Positions 53,527 through 60,330 of a stretch of DNA of 60,330 nt are shown one piece after another. A model generated the notes under the pieces. That model had not been told where the DNA came from. It saw only the letters and a list, made by a program, of their open reading frames with translations, and did no database searches. Position 1 is the stretch's first letter. Each line of letters starts with the position of its first letter. Made by a program: the position numbers and the translations under genes. The DNA is from Salipiger abyssi (GTDB taxonomy: Bacteria; Pseudomonadota; Alphaproteobacteria; Rhodobacterales; Rhodobacteraceae), in assembly GCF_017311415.1 (NCBI RefSeq), contig NZ_JAEKIS010000023.1, positions 1 through 60,330 on the forward strand. Reading direction: 5' to 3'.

Positions 53527-54288
53527 ATGTCGAAATACGAGAAAGAAATCCTCGACACGGTTGCGCTGCATGGCACCGTCTCGGTCATGGCGCTGGCCGA
53601 TCAGCTGAAGGTCACCGACCAGACGATCCGGCGAATCGTCAAGCCGATGGTGGAGCGTGGAGAGATCCGCAAGGTGCATGGCGCCATCGTCGCGGTGAAC
53701 GAAGCCAACGACCCGCCACTGACCAAACGGCTGGTGGCCAACCGGCAGGAAAAGGCGATCATCGCCCGCACCGTCGCCGAGATCGTGCCAAATGGCGCGA
53801 CTCTGGCCATCGACACCGGCTCGACCTCCAGCTTCGTGGCGCAGGCGCTGAGCCAGCACCGCGATCTGACGGTGGTGACGAATTCGGCGCATATCGCCTC
53901 GGTTCTGGCGCTGAGCGAGGGCAATCAGGTCTATATGGCGGGCACCCAGCTACGCAGCCATGACGGCGCGGCCTTCGACCAGTCGGCATTCGAGGTGGTC
54001 TCGCGCTTCACCGTCGACATGACGGTCCTCAGTGCCTCGCTGGTGCATCCCGAGCTGGGCTTTCTTGCCAATGACCAGCACGAGGTGGACATGGCGATTG
54101 CCATGTCGCGCATCGCCGACCGCCGCATCATGGCGGTCGATCACAGCAAGTGGATGGCCCGCAAGGCCAACGCGCCGCTGCGCATGCCGGTGATGAAACC
54201 CGACGACATCCTGGTGACGGATCGCGCCCCGGATACCGCCTACGACGATCTGCTGGCCGATCTGGACCTGCGCCTGCCGCGCAGCTGA
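53527..54288 (+). CDS. DeoR/GlpR family transcriptional regulator
   Basis: A 253-residue DeoR-type regulator. The N-terminal helix-turn-helix (EKEILDTVALHGTVSVMALADQL ... TDQTIRRIVKPM, about 5-42) is followed by the DeoR sensor domain of ribose-isomerase fold with IAIDTGSTSSFVAQAL-like and LTVVTNSAHIA motifs. It usually responds to a phosphorylated metabolite, which fits the LicA-like kinase in the neighbouring operon. Four similar GTTGATWT motifs in its own spacer and before 58944 mark probable targets. The ribosome binding site is weak (GCGGA). It converges with the alcohol dehydrogenase gene. Confidence 0.92.
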   Translation: MSKYEKEILDTVALHGTVSVMALADQLKVTDQTIRRIVKPMVERGEIRKVHGAIVAVNEANDPPLTKRLVANRQEKAIIARTVAEIVPNGATLAIDTGSTSSFVAQALSQHRDLTVVTNSAHIASVLALSEGNQVYMAGTQLRSHDGAAFDQSAFEVVSRFTVDMTVLSASLVHPELGFLANDQHEVDMAIAMSRIADRRIMAVDHSKWMARKANAPLRMPVMKPDDILVTDRAPDTAYDDLLADLDLRLPRS

Positions 54289-54307
54289 CGCGCCGGCGCA
54301 TCAGGCC

Positions 54308-55456
54308 TCAGTCGAAACAGGCCTCGATCAGCGGGCGGGTGTTTTCCTCGGTCATCTCGATCGGATTGCCCCCGGTGGAGGGATCCCTGAGCGCGCCGCG
54401 CAGGATCGCGTCGATATCGGGGGCGTCGATGCCGAGGCCGGTCAGGCTGGACGGAATGCCCAGATCCGCGATCATCTCGGTCACCGCCTCGCGGAAGCCC
54501 TCGAACCCGCCGTCAATGCCCAGATAGCGCGCCGCCATGGCGATCCGGTCCTCGATGGCCGGGCGGTTGAAATCGAGCACGCGGGCCATGACGGCGGCGT
54601 TGGTCGTGCCGTGATGGGTGTTGTAGATCGCGCCCACCGGGTGGCTGATGGCATGGATCGCGCCCAGACCCTTCTGGAACGCCGTCGCCCCCATCATCGC
54701 CGCCGACATCATATGCGCCCGCGCCTCCAGATCGGCGCCATCCGCATAGGCGCGCGGCAGGTTCTCCTTCACCAGCCGCATGCCCTCCAGCGCGATGCCC
54801 TGGCTCATCGGGTGGTAATGCGGCGAGCAATAGGCCTCCAGACAATGGGCAAAGGCATCCATGCCGGTGCCGGCGGTGATCGGCTGCGGCATGCCCACGG
54901 TCAGCTCGGGATCGGCAATCACCACCGAGGGCAGCACCTTGGGGTGGAAGATGATCTTTTTCTCGTGGGTCTCGGAATTGGTCAGCACCGAGGCGCGCCC
55001 GACCTCGGAACCGGTGCCGGCGGTGGTCGGCACGCAGATATTGGGATGGATCGCATCGGCATCGGCGCGGGTCCACCAGTCGCCGATATCCTCGAAATCC
55101 CAGACCGGGCGGGTCTGGCCGGCCATGAAAGCAACCATCTTGCCCAGATCGAGCCCGGAGCCGCCGCCGAAGGCGATCACCCCGTCATGGCCGCCCTCGC
55201 GGAACATCCGGACACCCTCGGCGAGGTTGCTCTCGTTCGGGTTCGGATCGACCTCGGAAAAGAGCGCGCGGCCAAGGCCCGCCCCCTCCAGCACGTCGAG
55301 CGCCCCCGCGGTGATCGGCAGCGGCGCGAGGCCCTTGTCGGTGACGAGCAGCGGGCGCGAGATGCCGGCGGCTTTGCAGGCCTCGGCCAGCTCCTTGATG
55401 CGCCCGGCACCGAAGCGGATGGCCGTGGGATAGGACCAGTTGGCAGTCGGGGTCAT
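54308..55456 (-). CDS. Iron-containing (type III) alcohol dehydrogenase
   Basis: A 382-residue Fe-ADH that oxidises an alcohol to an aldehyde with NAD(P)+. The cofactor motif GGGSGLDLGK is near residue 97; metal ligands are expected in the TGMDAFAHCLEAYCSPHYHP region (about 200) and in HAISHPVGAIYNTHHGT (about 268). Length is normal. It is the last gene of a four-gene operon with an aldehyde dehydrogenase three bases upstream, so alcohol and aldehyde oxidations are paired. The substrate may be a gamma-glutamylated amino alcohol (inference). Confidence 0.92.
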   Translation of the reverse strand: MTPTANWSYPTAIRFGAGRIKELAEACKAAGISRPLLVTDKGLAPLPITAGALDVLEGAGLGRALFSEVDPNPNESNLAEGVRMFREGGHDGVIAFGGGSGLDLGKMVAFMAGQTRPVWDFEDIGDWWTRADADAIHPNICVPTTAGTGSEVGRASVLTNSETHEKKIIFHPKVLPSVVIADPELTVGMPQPITAGTGMDAFAHCLEAYCSPHYHPMSQGIALEGMRLVKENLPRAYADGADLEARAHMMSAAMMGATAFQKGLGAIHAISHPVGAIYNTHHGTTNAAVMARVLDFNRPAIEDRIAMAARYLGIDGGFEGFREAVTEMIADLGIPSSLTGLGIDAPDIDAILRGALRDPSTGGNPIEMTEENTRPLIEACFD

Positions 55457-55459
55457 GGC

Positions 55460-56836
55460 TCAGACTTTCTTTTTCAGGTGATAGGATTTCGGACGGGTCA
55501 GCGCCTGATAGGCCAGCGGCGACAGGCCGGCGCCGCGCCCGGTATCCTTGCAGCCGCTCCAGCACAGCGCCGGGTCGAGATAATCGCAGCGGTTCATGAA
55601 AACCGTGCCGGTTTGCAGCCGCCGGCCGATGGCCTCCGCCGCCTCGGCATCGGTCGTCCAGATCGACGCGGTGAGCCCGAAGCGGCTGTCATTCATCAGC
55701 CGCACGGCCTCGTCATCGTCGCTGACCGGCATGATGCCGACCACCGGACCAAAGCTTTCCTCGCGCATGACCTCCATCTCGTGGGTCACATCGGTGAGGA
55801 TCTGCGGCGTCAGATAGGCGCCGCCGTCATCCGCCTCCATGGTGTCGATATGGGGCACCGCGCCCGCCGCGATGGCGGCGTCGATCTGCGCGCGCACGCC
55901 CCTTGCAAAACGCACATGCGCCATCGGCCCCATGGTGGTCTCTGCGTCGCGCGGATCGCCGAGTTTCGAGCCCCGCACCAGCGCCACCGCCTTCTCGACA
56001 AAGGCGTCGTAGAGGCTTTCGTGCACATAGATCCGCTCGATCCCGCAGCAGCACTGCCCGGAATTGAACATCGCCCCGTCCATCACCCCGTCGACGGCGG
56101 CGTCGAGATCGGCATCGGCGCGGATATAGGCCGGATCCTTGCCGCCCAGCTCGGTCGCGACACCGGTGAAGGTGCCCGCGGCGGCCTGTTCCATCGCCTG
56201 CCCGCCCCCGACAGAGCCGGTGAAATTCACGAAATCCACCTCGCGCCCCGAGATCAGCGCGCCGGTCACCTCGTGATCGAGAAAGACGTTCTGGAACACC
56301 GCCTCCGGCACGCCGGCGGCGTGGAAGGCCTCGGCCAGATGCTCGCCCACCAGCAACGTCTGCTCGGAATGTTTCAGCATCACGCTGTTGCCCGCGACCA
56401 GCGCCGGCGCCACCGCATTGATCGCCGTCATGTAGGGGTAGTTCCACGGCGCGATGACCAGCACGAGCCCCAGCGGCTCGCGCTCGATCTTGCGCAGGAT
56501 GCCGGGGCCGTCCTCGACCACCAGCGGCGCCAGCGCCTCCTCGGCGATGTCGCACATGTAGCTCGCGCGCTCCTCGAACCCGCCGAATTCGCCGCCATAG
56601 CGCACCGGCCGGCCCATTTGCAGCGCCAGCTCGCGCGTCATGCGGTCGGTCTGTTCGCCGATGATGGCCACGGCGCGGCGCACTAGCGCGATCCGCTCCG
56701 CCAAGGCCCGCGCCGCCCACTCCGCCTGCGCGGCGCGGCCCGCCCGGGCGGCGTCCTCCGCATCGGCTTGCGAGAGGGTCGGACGGGTGGCCACGACGCT
56801 GCCGTCGATGGGCGATATGCAAGTCAGGTCTGTCAC
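55460..56836 (-). CDS. NAD-dependent aldehyde dehydrogenase family protein
   Basis: A 458-residue ALDH. Visible are VIAPWNYPYMTAINA (about 138), the FTGSVGGGQAM cofactor turn (about 222), the catalytic Glu in TELGGKDPAYI (about 244) and the catalytic cysteine in SGQCCCGIERIYV (about 280). It would turn the aldehyde made by the neighbouring Fe-ADH into an acid. The likely start is the GTG at 56836, one base after the ligase stop and with AAGG upstream. A second GTG at 56857 lies inside the ligase gene. No ATG is suitable. Confidence 0.92.
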   Translation of the reverse strand: MTDLTCISPIDGSVVATRPTLSQADAEDAARAGRAAQAEWAARALAERIALVRRAVAIIGEQTDRMTRELALQMGRPVRYGGEFGGFEERASYMCDIAEEALAPLVVEDGPGILRKIEREPLGLVLVIAPWNYPYMTAINAVAPALVAGNSVMLKHSEQTLLVGEHLAEAFHAAGVPEAVFQNVFLDHEVTGALISGREVDFVNFTGSVGGGQAMEQAAAGTFTGVATELGGKDPAYIRADADLDAAVDGVMDGAMFNSGQCCCGIERIYVHESLYDAFVEKAVALVRGSKLGDPRDAETTMGPMAHVRFARGVRAQIDAAIAAGAVPHIDTMEADDGGAYLTPQILTDVTHEMEVMREESFGPVVGIMPVSDDDEAVRLMNDSRFGLTASIWTTDAEAAEAIGRRLQTGTVFMNRCDYLDPALCWSGCKDTGRGAGLSPLAYQALTRPKSYHLKKKV

Positions 56837-56837
56837 G

Positions 56838-58199
56838 TCAGCACCTTTCGAATCCACGAGAGATTTCCCAATCCGTCACCGCCGCGTCGAACGCTTCCTG
56901 CTCGACCTCGGCGGCGCGGGCGTAATGATCGACGACCCCGTCGCCGAAGGCCGCGCGCAGCATGGCCGAGCCGCGCAGCGTCTCGGTGGCCTCGCGCAGG
57001 GTGGTCGGCACGTTCGCCGCGCCGTCATTGGCATAGATGTCGCCCGAGATCGGATCGGGCAGCGCCAGCTCTTCCTCGATCCCGGCGAGACCGGCGGCCA
57101 GCATCGCCGCCTGCGCCAGATAGGGGTTCATGTCCGAGCCGCCGATCCGGCACTCGATGCGCACGCCCTTTGTCCCCGCCCCGCACATACGGAACCCGGC
57201 GGTGCGGTTGTCGACCGACCAGACCGCCTTGGTCGGCGCGAATGTCCCCTTGCGGAAACGCTTGTAGCTGTTGACGTAGGGCGCCAGGAACACCGTGTAG
57301 TCGGGAGCGTATTTCAGCAGCCCGGCCACGAAATGATCCATCAGCACGGATTTCCCCATCGGTCGGGCGGGATCGTGAAAGGCATTCGCCCCGTCGCGGA
57401 ACAGCGAGCAATGCACATGGCTGGCCGAGCCCACCTTGTCCGTGTGCCATTTCGGCAGGAAGCTGGCGGTCAGGCCATGCGCGGCGGCGATATCCTTGGC
57501 CGCGTGCTTGGCGATGGTGTGGTAGTCGGCGCAGCTCAGCGCATCCTGATAGCGCAGGTTCAGCTCCTCCTGCCCGGTCTCCGCCTCACCCTTGGAGCAT
57601 TCCACCTCGATCCCGGCGGCGTAGAGCATATTGCGCAGAGGGCGCATCACCACCTCGTCGCGAGTGCCGAGCTGGATCGCGTAATCCTGGTTGTGCTCCA
57701 CATGCGGGCGCAGATTGCGGAAGCCCGCCTCGCGGTTCTCCCGCGCGGTGCCCTCGAAGAGAAAGAATTCCAGCTCGGTCGCCATCATCGGCGCGAGCCC
57801 CCTCTCCGCCAGCCTTGCGATCTGGCCCTTCAGCATCTGCCGGGGCGCGTGGGCCACCGGCGCGTGCGCCTCGTGATCCTCCAAATCGCAGAGCACCATG
57901 GCCGTACCCTCGAGCCAGGGCAGCGGGCGGATGGTGCTCGCATCGGGGCGCATGGTGTAATCGCCATAGCCGGATTCCCAGGAGGTGGCGCGAAAGCCCT
58001 CGGGCGTGGCCATCTCAAGGTCGGTGGCCAGCAGGTAGTTGCAGCAATGGGTCTCTGCATGGGCATGGTCGAGGAAGTTCTGCACATGAAAGCGCTTGCC
58101 CATGAGCCGCCCCTGCATGTCCACCAGACAGACAAGCACGGTGTCGATCTCACCCGTGCTCGCCTTCCGTCTCAGTTCCTCGAGTTTATCCTCAGGCAT
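56838..58199 (-). CDS. Glutamine-synthetase-family gamma-glutamyl-amine ligase (PuuA-like)
   Basis: A 453-residue glutamine synthetase homologue. The beta-grasp region is at the N-terminus (about 15-100). The catalytic domain has ELEFFLFEG (about 142), GSASHVHCSLFRDG (about 252) and the carboxyl-binding ECRIGGSDMNPYL (about 335). The family ligates glutamate to amines (PuuA, GmaS, ethanolamine enzymes) as well as ammonia; the operon context favours an amine. Adenylylation-type regulation cannot be judged. Start ATG 58199 overlaps the preceding stop in ATGCCTGA and has GGAGGAG upstream. Confidence 0.88.
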   Translation of the reverse strand: MPEDKLEELRRKASTGEIDTVLVCLVDMQGRLMGKRFHVQNFLDHAHAETHCCNYLLATDLEMATPEGFRATSWESGYGDYTMRPDASTIRPLPWLEGTAMVLCDLEDHEAHAPVAHAPRQMLKGQIARLAERGLAPMMATELEFFLFEGTARENREAGFRNLRPHVEHNQDYAIQLGTRDEVVMRPLRNMLYAAGIEVECSKGEAETGQEELNLRYQDALSCADYHTIAKHAAKDIAAAHGLTASFLPKWHTDKVGSASHVHCSLFRDGANAFHDPARPMGKSVLMDHFVAGLLKYAPDYTVFLAPYVNSYKRFRKGTFAPTKAVWSVDNRTAGFRMCGAGTKGVRIECRIGGSDMNPYLAQAAMLAAGLAGIEEELALPDPISGDIYANDGAANVPTTLREATETLRGSAMLRAAFGDGVVDHYARAAEVEQEAFDAAVTDWEISRGFERC

Positions 58200-58944
58200 A
58201 TCGGTCTCCTCCGTTCAGGGCGGGCATGGCGAGGGCGATGCGCCGGGCCAGAAAGCGCCCGGCCTGCGATTGCGTGGCCTCGCTCGCGATCAGGTCGTTG
58301 CGGATCTCCAGCATGACATTCGGCCAGCCCCGCGCAATCCCGTGTTCGACAAGTGTGTGAGTCACGCCGTCCCCGGGGCCGTAGGGCTCGTTGCGGCTGG
58401 CATGCCAGGGCGCGTCGCCGGGCCACTCCGAAAGCAAGGCGTCGGCAAGCCGGCTGTCGCGGTCGTGCAGGATGCCGATTTCGCAATCCCGCGGCGCGCC
58501 CTGATACACAGGCGTGAAGCTGTGCACCGTCACCAGAACCCCCTGCCCGCGCGCCTGCATCAGCGTGGCGAGCGCCTTGCGAAAGGGCGTATAGACCGCC
58601 GCGACCCGCGCCGCCTTGTCGGTTTCGGAAAGCGTACAATTGCCGGGGATCTCGAAGCGCTCGGAGCGGTCCGGACAGGCGCTCGGCGCCTCCGGCGGGC
58701 GATTGCAATCGTAGATCAGCCGCGACACGGAGCCCGCAACAAGATCGGCATTGAGCTCCGCCGCCATCGCCCGCGCCACACCGAGCGCACCGGGATCCCA
58801 GGCGACATGCGCACGCCGTGCGTCCTCGCCCAAACCCAGCGTGCCAAAGGCCTCGGGGAAATGGTTCGACGCGTGTTCGCAGACCACAACCACATTCGCA
58901 GATGGCCGCGTCTCGTCGCGCGCCTCGATCAGGGGCAGGAACAC
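58192..58944 (-). CDS. N-formylglutamate amidohydrolase family hydrolase
   Basis: A 250-residue metal-dependent hydrolase of the HutG/N-formylglutamate deformylase fold. Expected metal and active-site motifs are VVVCEHASNHFPEAF (about 18) and VTVHSFTPVY with LHDRDSRLADAL (about 135-170). In this operon it could cleave a gamma-glutamyl amide and free the acid product. I chose the GTG at 58944 (VFLPLIEARDE) with GAGGAC upstream; the ATG at 59040 would lie inside the operator region and adds a low-complexity stretch. It is the first gene of the four-gene operon. Confidence 0.85.
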   Translation of the reverse strand: MFLPLIEARDETRPSANVVVVCEHASNHFPEAFGTLGLGEDARRAHVAWDPGALGVARAMAAELNADLVAGSVSRLIYDCNRPPEAPSACPDRSERFEIPGNCTLSETDKAARVAAVYTPFRKALATLMQARGQGVLVTVHSFTPVYQGAPRDCEIGILHDRDSRLADALLSEWPGDAPWHASRNEPYGPGDGVTHTLVEHGIARGWPNVMLEIRNDLIASEATQSQAGRFLARRIALAMPALNGGDRYA

Positions 58945-59011
58945 GATGGGAGTCCTCGCTGTCGCGCCGCGCAATCCGGGCCTGGCACCCGGTGGCGGAT
59001 TCGTTGTTTTT

Positions 59012-59049
59012 TGTTGATATATTGAGGTTATTTCCAACATAAATCAACT
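59012..59049. promoter_or_regulatory. Paired GTTGATWT motifs before the ligase operon
   Basis: TGTTGATAT (59012-59020, plus) and AGTTGATTT (59049-59041, minus) face each other in an A/T-rich island about 70-105 bp upstream of the hydrolase start. They resemble the TGTTGATTT pair next to deoR at 53444-53512. The island also contains CCAACAT at 59034-59040. Confidence 0.55.
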
Positions 59050-59149
59050 ATATTGTCGAAAACTTCCGTCATACTCCGATCCTCCCGGCACGGCACCCCT
59101 GCCTTCATCTTTCTGCAAATACTCACCCCCGGCGCCGCAGGCGCCGCCC

Positions 59150-60040
59150 TCAGCCCATACGCTCCGACGCGTAAGACCCCGGTGAGGCCGGGAACACCAC
59201 GGTCTTGCTGCCGTTCAGAAAGACGCGGCGGTGGATATGCGCATGGATCGCGCGGGCCAGAACCTGCGCCTCCACATCGCGACCGAGCGAGACATAATCC
59301 GAGGGGCTCTGCGCATGGGTCACCCGCACGATATCCTGCTCGATGATCGGGCCTTCATCCAGATCGGCGGTCACGTAATGCGAGGTCGCGCCAATGAGCT
59401 TCACGCCACGCTCAAACGCCTGCTTGTAGGGGTTCGCACCCTTGAAGCTCGGCAGGAAAGAGTGGTGAATATTGATGATCCGCCCCGACATCTTCTGGCA
59501 CATCTCATCCGAGAGGATTTGCATATACCGCGCCAGCACCACCAGCTCGGCGCCGGTCTCCTCGACCACCTCCATGATCCGGCGTTCCGCCTGCGGCTTG
59601 TTTTCTTTCGTGACCCTGATGCGATGGAACGGAATATCGTGGTTCACCACAACCTTCTGATAATCCATGTGATTGGAGATCACCGCCACGATCTCCACCG
59701 GCAGCGCGCCGATGCGGCAGCGATAGAGCAGGTCGTTCAGGCAATGCCCGAAGCGCGAGACCATGACGATGACCTTCATCCGCTCGGTCTCGGAGAAGAA
59801 GTGATAGGTCATGCCGAACCGCGTCGCGACCTCAGCGAAGGTCTCGGTCAGACCCTCCGGCGAGACCCAGACATCCTCTTCCGGCGAAAAGCTGATCCGC
59901 ATGAAGAAATTGCCGGTCTCGGCATCGTCGAACTGCGCGCTGTCGGTGATGTGGCATCCCTGCTCGGCAAGAAAGCCCGAGATCCCCGCGACAATGCCGC
60001 GGGTGGATTTGCAGGTGACGGTGAGGGCGTATTTGCTCAT
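59150..60040 (-). CDS. purU: PurU, formyltetrahydrofolate deformylase
   Basis: PurU hydrolyses 10-formyl-THF to formate and THF, balancing one-carbon units. The 296-residue protein has an N-terminal ACT-like domain (about 1-85, LTVTCKSTRGIVAGISGFLAEQG) and a formyltransferase-type domain. The latter carries the Asn-His-Asp set in INIHHSFLPSFKGANPY (about 205) and GATSHYVTADLDEGPIIEQD (about 235). ATG 60040 (MSKYALTVTCK) is the family start. It follows etfA on the same strand after 62 bp and lies beside the demethylase island, fitting disposal of methyl carbon as formate. Confidence 0.96.
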   Translation of the reverse strand: MSKYALTVTCKSTRGIVAGISGFLAEQGCHITDSAQFDDAETGNFFMRISFSPEEDVWVSPEGLTETFAEVATRFGMTYHFFSETERMKVIVMVSRFGHCLNDLLYRCRIGALPVEIVAVISNHMDYQKVVVNHDIPFHRIRVTKENKPQAERRIMEVVEETGAELVVLARYMQILSDEMCQKMSGRIINIHHSFLPSFKGANPYKQAFERGVKLIGATSHYVTADLDEGPIIEQDIVRVTHAQSPSDYVSLGRDVEAQVLARAIHAHIHRRVFLNGSKTVVFPASPGSYASERMG

Positions 60041-60070
60041 TCGGATCTCCCGGTTTTGCTGCGCCGCGTC

Positions 60071-60095
60071 GTAGGGTGGGCAATGCTGCCCACCC
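60071..60095. repeat. Single GTGGGCA/TGCCCAC palindromic repeat unit
   Basis: GTAGGGTGGGCA-atgc-TGCCCACCC matches the arm of the inverted repeat at 4315-4378, apart from the centre. It occupies the etfA/purU gap, so it may stabilise the etfA transcript end or act as a leaky terminator. Confidence 0.75.
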
Positions 60096-60102
60096 CTCGC
60101 GC

Positions 60103-60330
60103 TCAGAGCTTTTCGGTGAGCTCCGGCACCGCCTGGAACAGGTCGGCGACGAGGCCGTAATCGGCGACCTGGAAGATCGGCGCCTCTTCGTCCTTGTTGA
60201 TCGCGACGATCACCTTGCTGTCCTTCATCCCCGCAAGGTGCTGAATCGCCCCGGAAATCCCGCACGCAATATACAGATCCGGCGCCACGACCTTGCCCGT
60301 CTGACCGACCTGCCAGTCGTTCGGCGCAAA
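60103..60330 (-). CDS. etfA: Electron transfer flavoprotein subunit alpha, 3' part (truncated by window end)
   Basis: Seventy-five C-terminal residues are visible. They show the FAD-binding motif [18 protein letters not shown] and the end region [23 protein letters not shown] of EtfA. The start lies beyond the right edge. EtfAB accepts electrons from flavin dehydrogenases, including dimethylglycine dehydrogenase-like enzymes such as the one at 50956-53379. The stop codon is 62 bp upstream of purU, separated by a palindromic repeat. Confidence 0.95.
   Translation of the reverse strand, partial: FAPNDWQVGQTGKVVAPDLYIACGISGAIQHLAGMKDSKVIVAINKDEEAPIFQVADYGLVADLFQAVPELTEKL

Overview
The window reads as chromosomal DNA of a high-GC alphaproteobacterium of the Rhodobacteraceae (Roseobacter/Salipiger-like). 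This rests on gene content (membrane-bound urate hydroxylase, FeS photolyase, potFGHI putrescine operon, several small lineage-type hypotheticals), the style of the rRNA leader, and short GC-rich dispersed inverted repeats. Gene density is very high, with many 1-8 nt overlaps. I saw no insertion sequence, phage gene, integrase or CRISPR array, and I identified one complete tRNA.

Layout. 1-290: leader and promoter of an rRNA operon running out of the left edge (minus). 677-4303: periplasmic methionine sulfoxide reductase msrPQ, a glutamate-synthase-like membrane flavoprotein and a secreted DUF302 protein. 4450-8850: clpB with a heat-shock-type promoter, pyrF, a hypothetical and a Nudix hydrolase. 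8918-13640: dinB, a DUF3775 protein, rmuC and mutL. 13819-15812: a 35-residue small ORF, urate hydroxylase and a rhodanese. 15899-23783: a putrescine uptake and catabolism cluster (aminotransferase, GntR regulator, potFGHI, PuuB-like oxidase) with a shared candidate operator. 23787-31850: an ECF sigma/RskA-type anti-sigma locus with a five-gene lipid-modifying operon, a DUF2177 protein and a (6-4)-type photolyase. 31854-36080: P-type cation ATPase behind an FNR-like box, and a CBS-domain membrane protein. 36202-39589: a membrane-fusion protein plus GT2 synthase resembling the mixed-linkage beta-glucan bgsBA operon. 40002-40086: tRNA-Leu(UAG). 40223-47029: a degenerate Hint protein, DMT transporter, lineage hypotheticals, lipoprotein, CPBP protease, accD-folC. 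47461-49905: zapE and an MFS transporter. 49946-60330: a catabolic island with a LicA-like kinase, FAD/GcvT demethylase, DeoR-type regulator, iron alcohol dehydrogenase, aldehyde dehydrogenase, glutamine-synthetase-like ligase, N-formylglutamate-amidohydrolase-like enzyme, purU and the 3' end of etfA.

Two regions look most worth following. The right-hand island combines a gamma-glutamyl ligase, alcohol and aldehyde dehydrogenases and an amide hydrolase in one operon. A flavin/folate demethylase is transcribed divergently from the regulator. Both promoter regions carry paired GTTGATWT motifs. I infer a gamma-glutamylated amino-alcohol (ethanolamine- or methylethanolamine-like) degradation regulon; its one-carbon output would go through purU and its electrons to ETF. 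The ECF locus has a cysteine-free RskA-type anti-sigma factor where the zinc anti-sigma ChrR is often found, and two genes of the locus share a GCAACY-N16-CGTC promoter.
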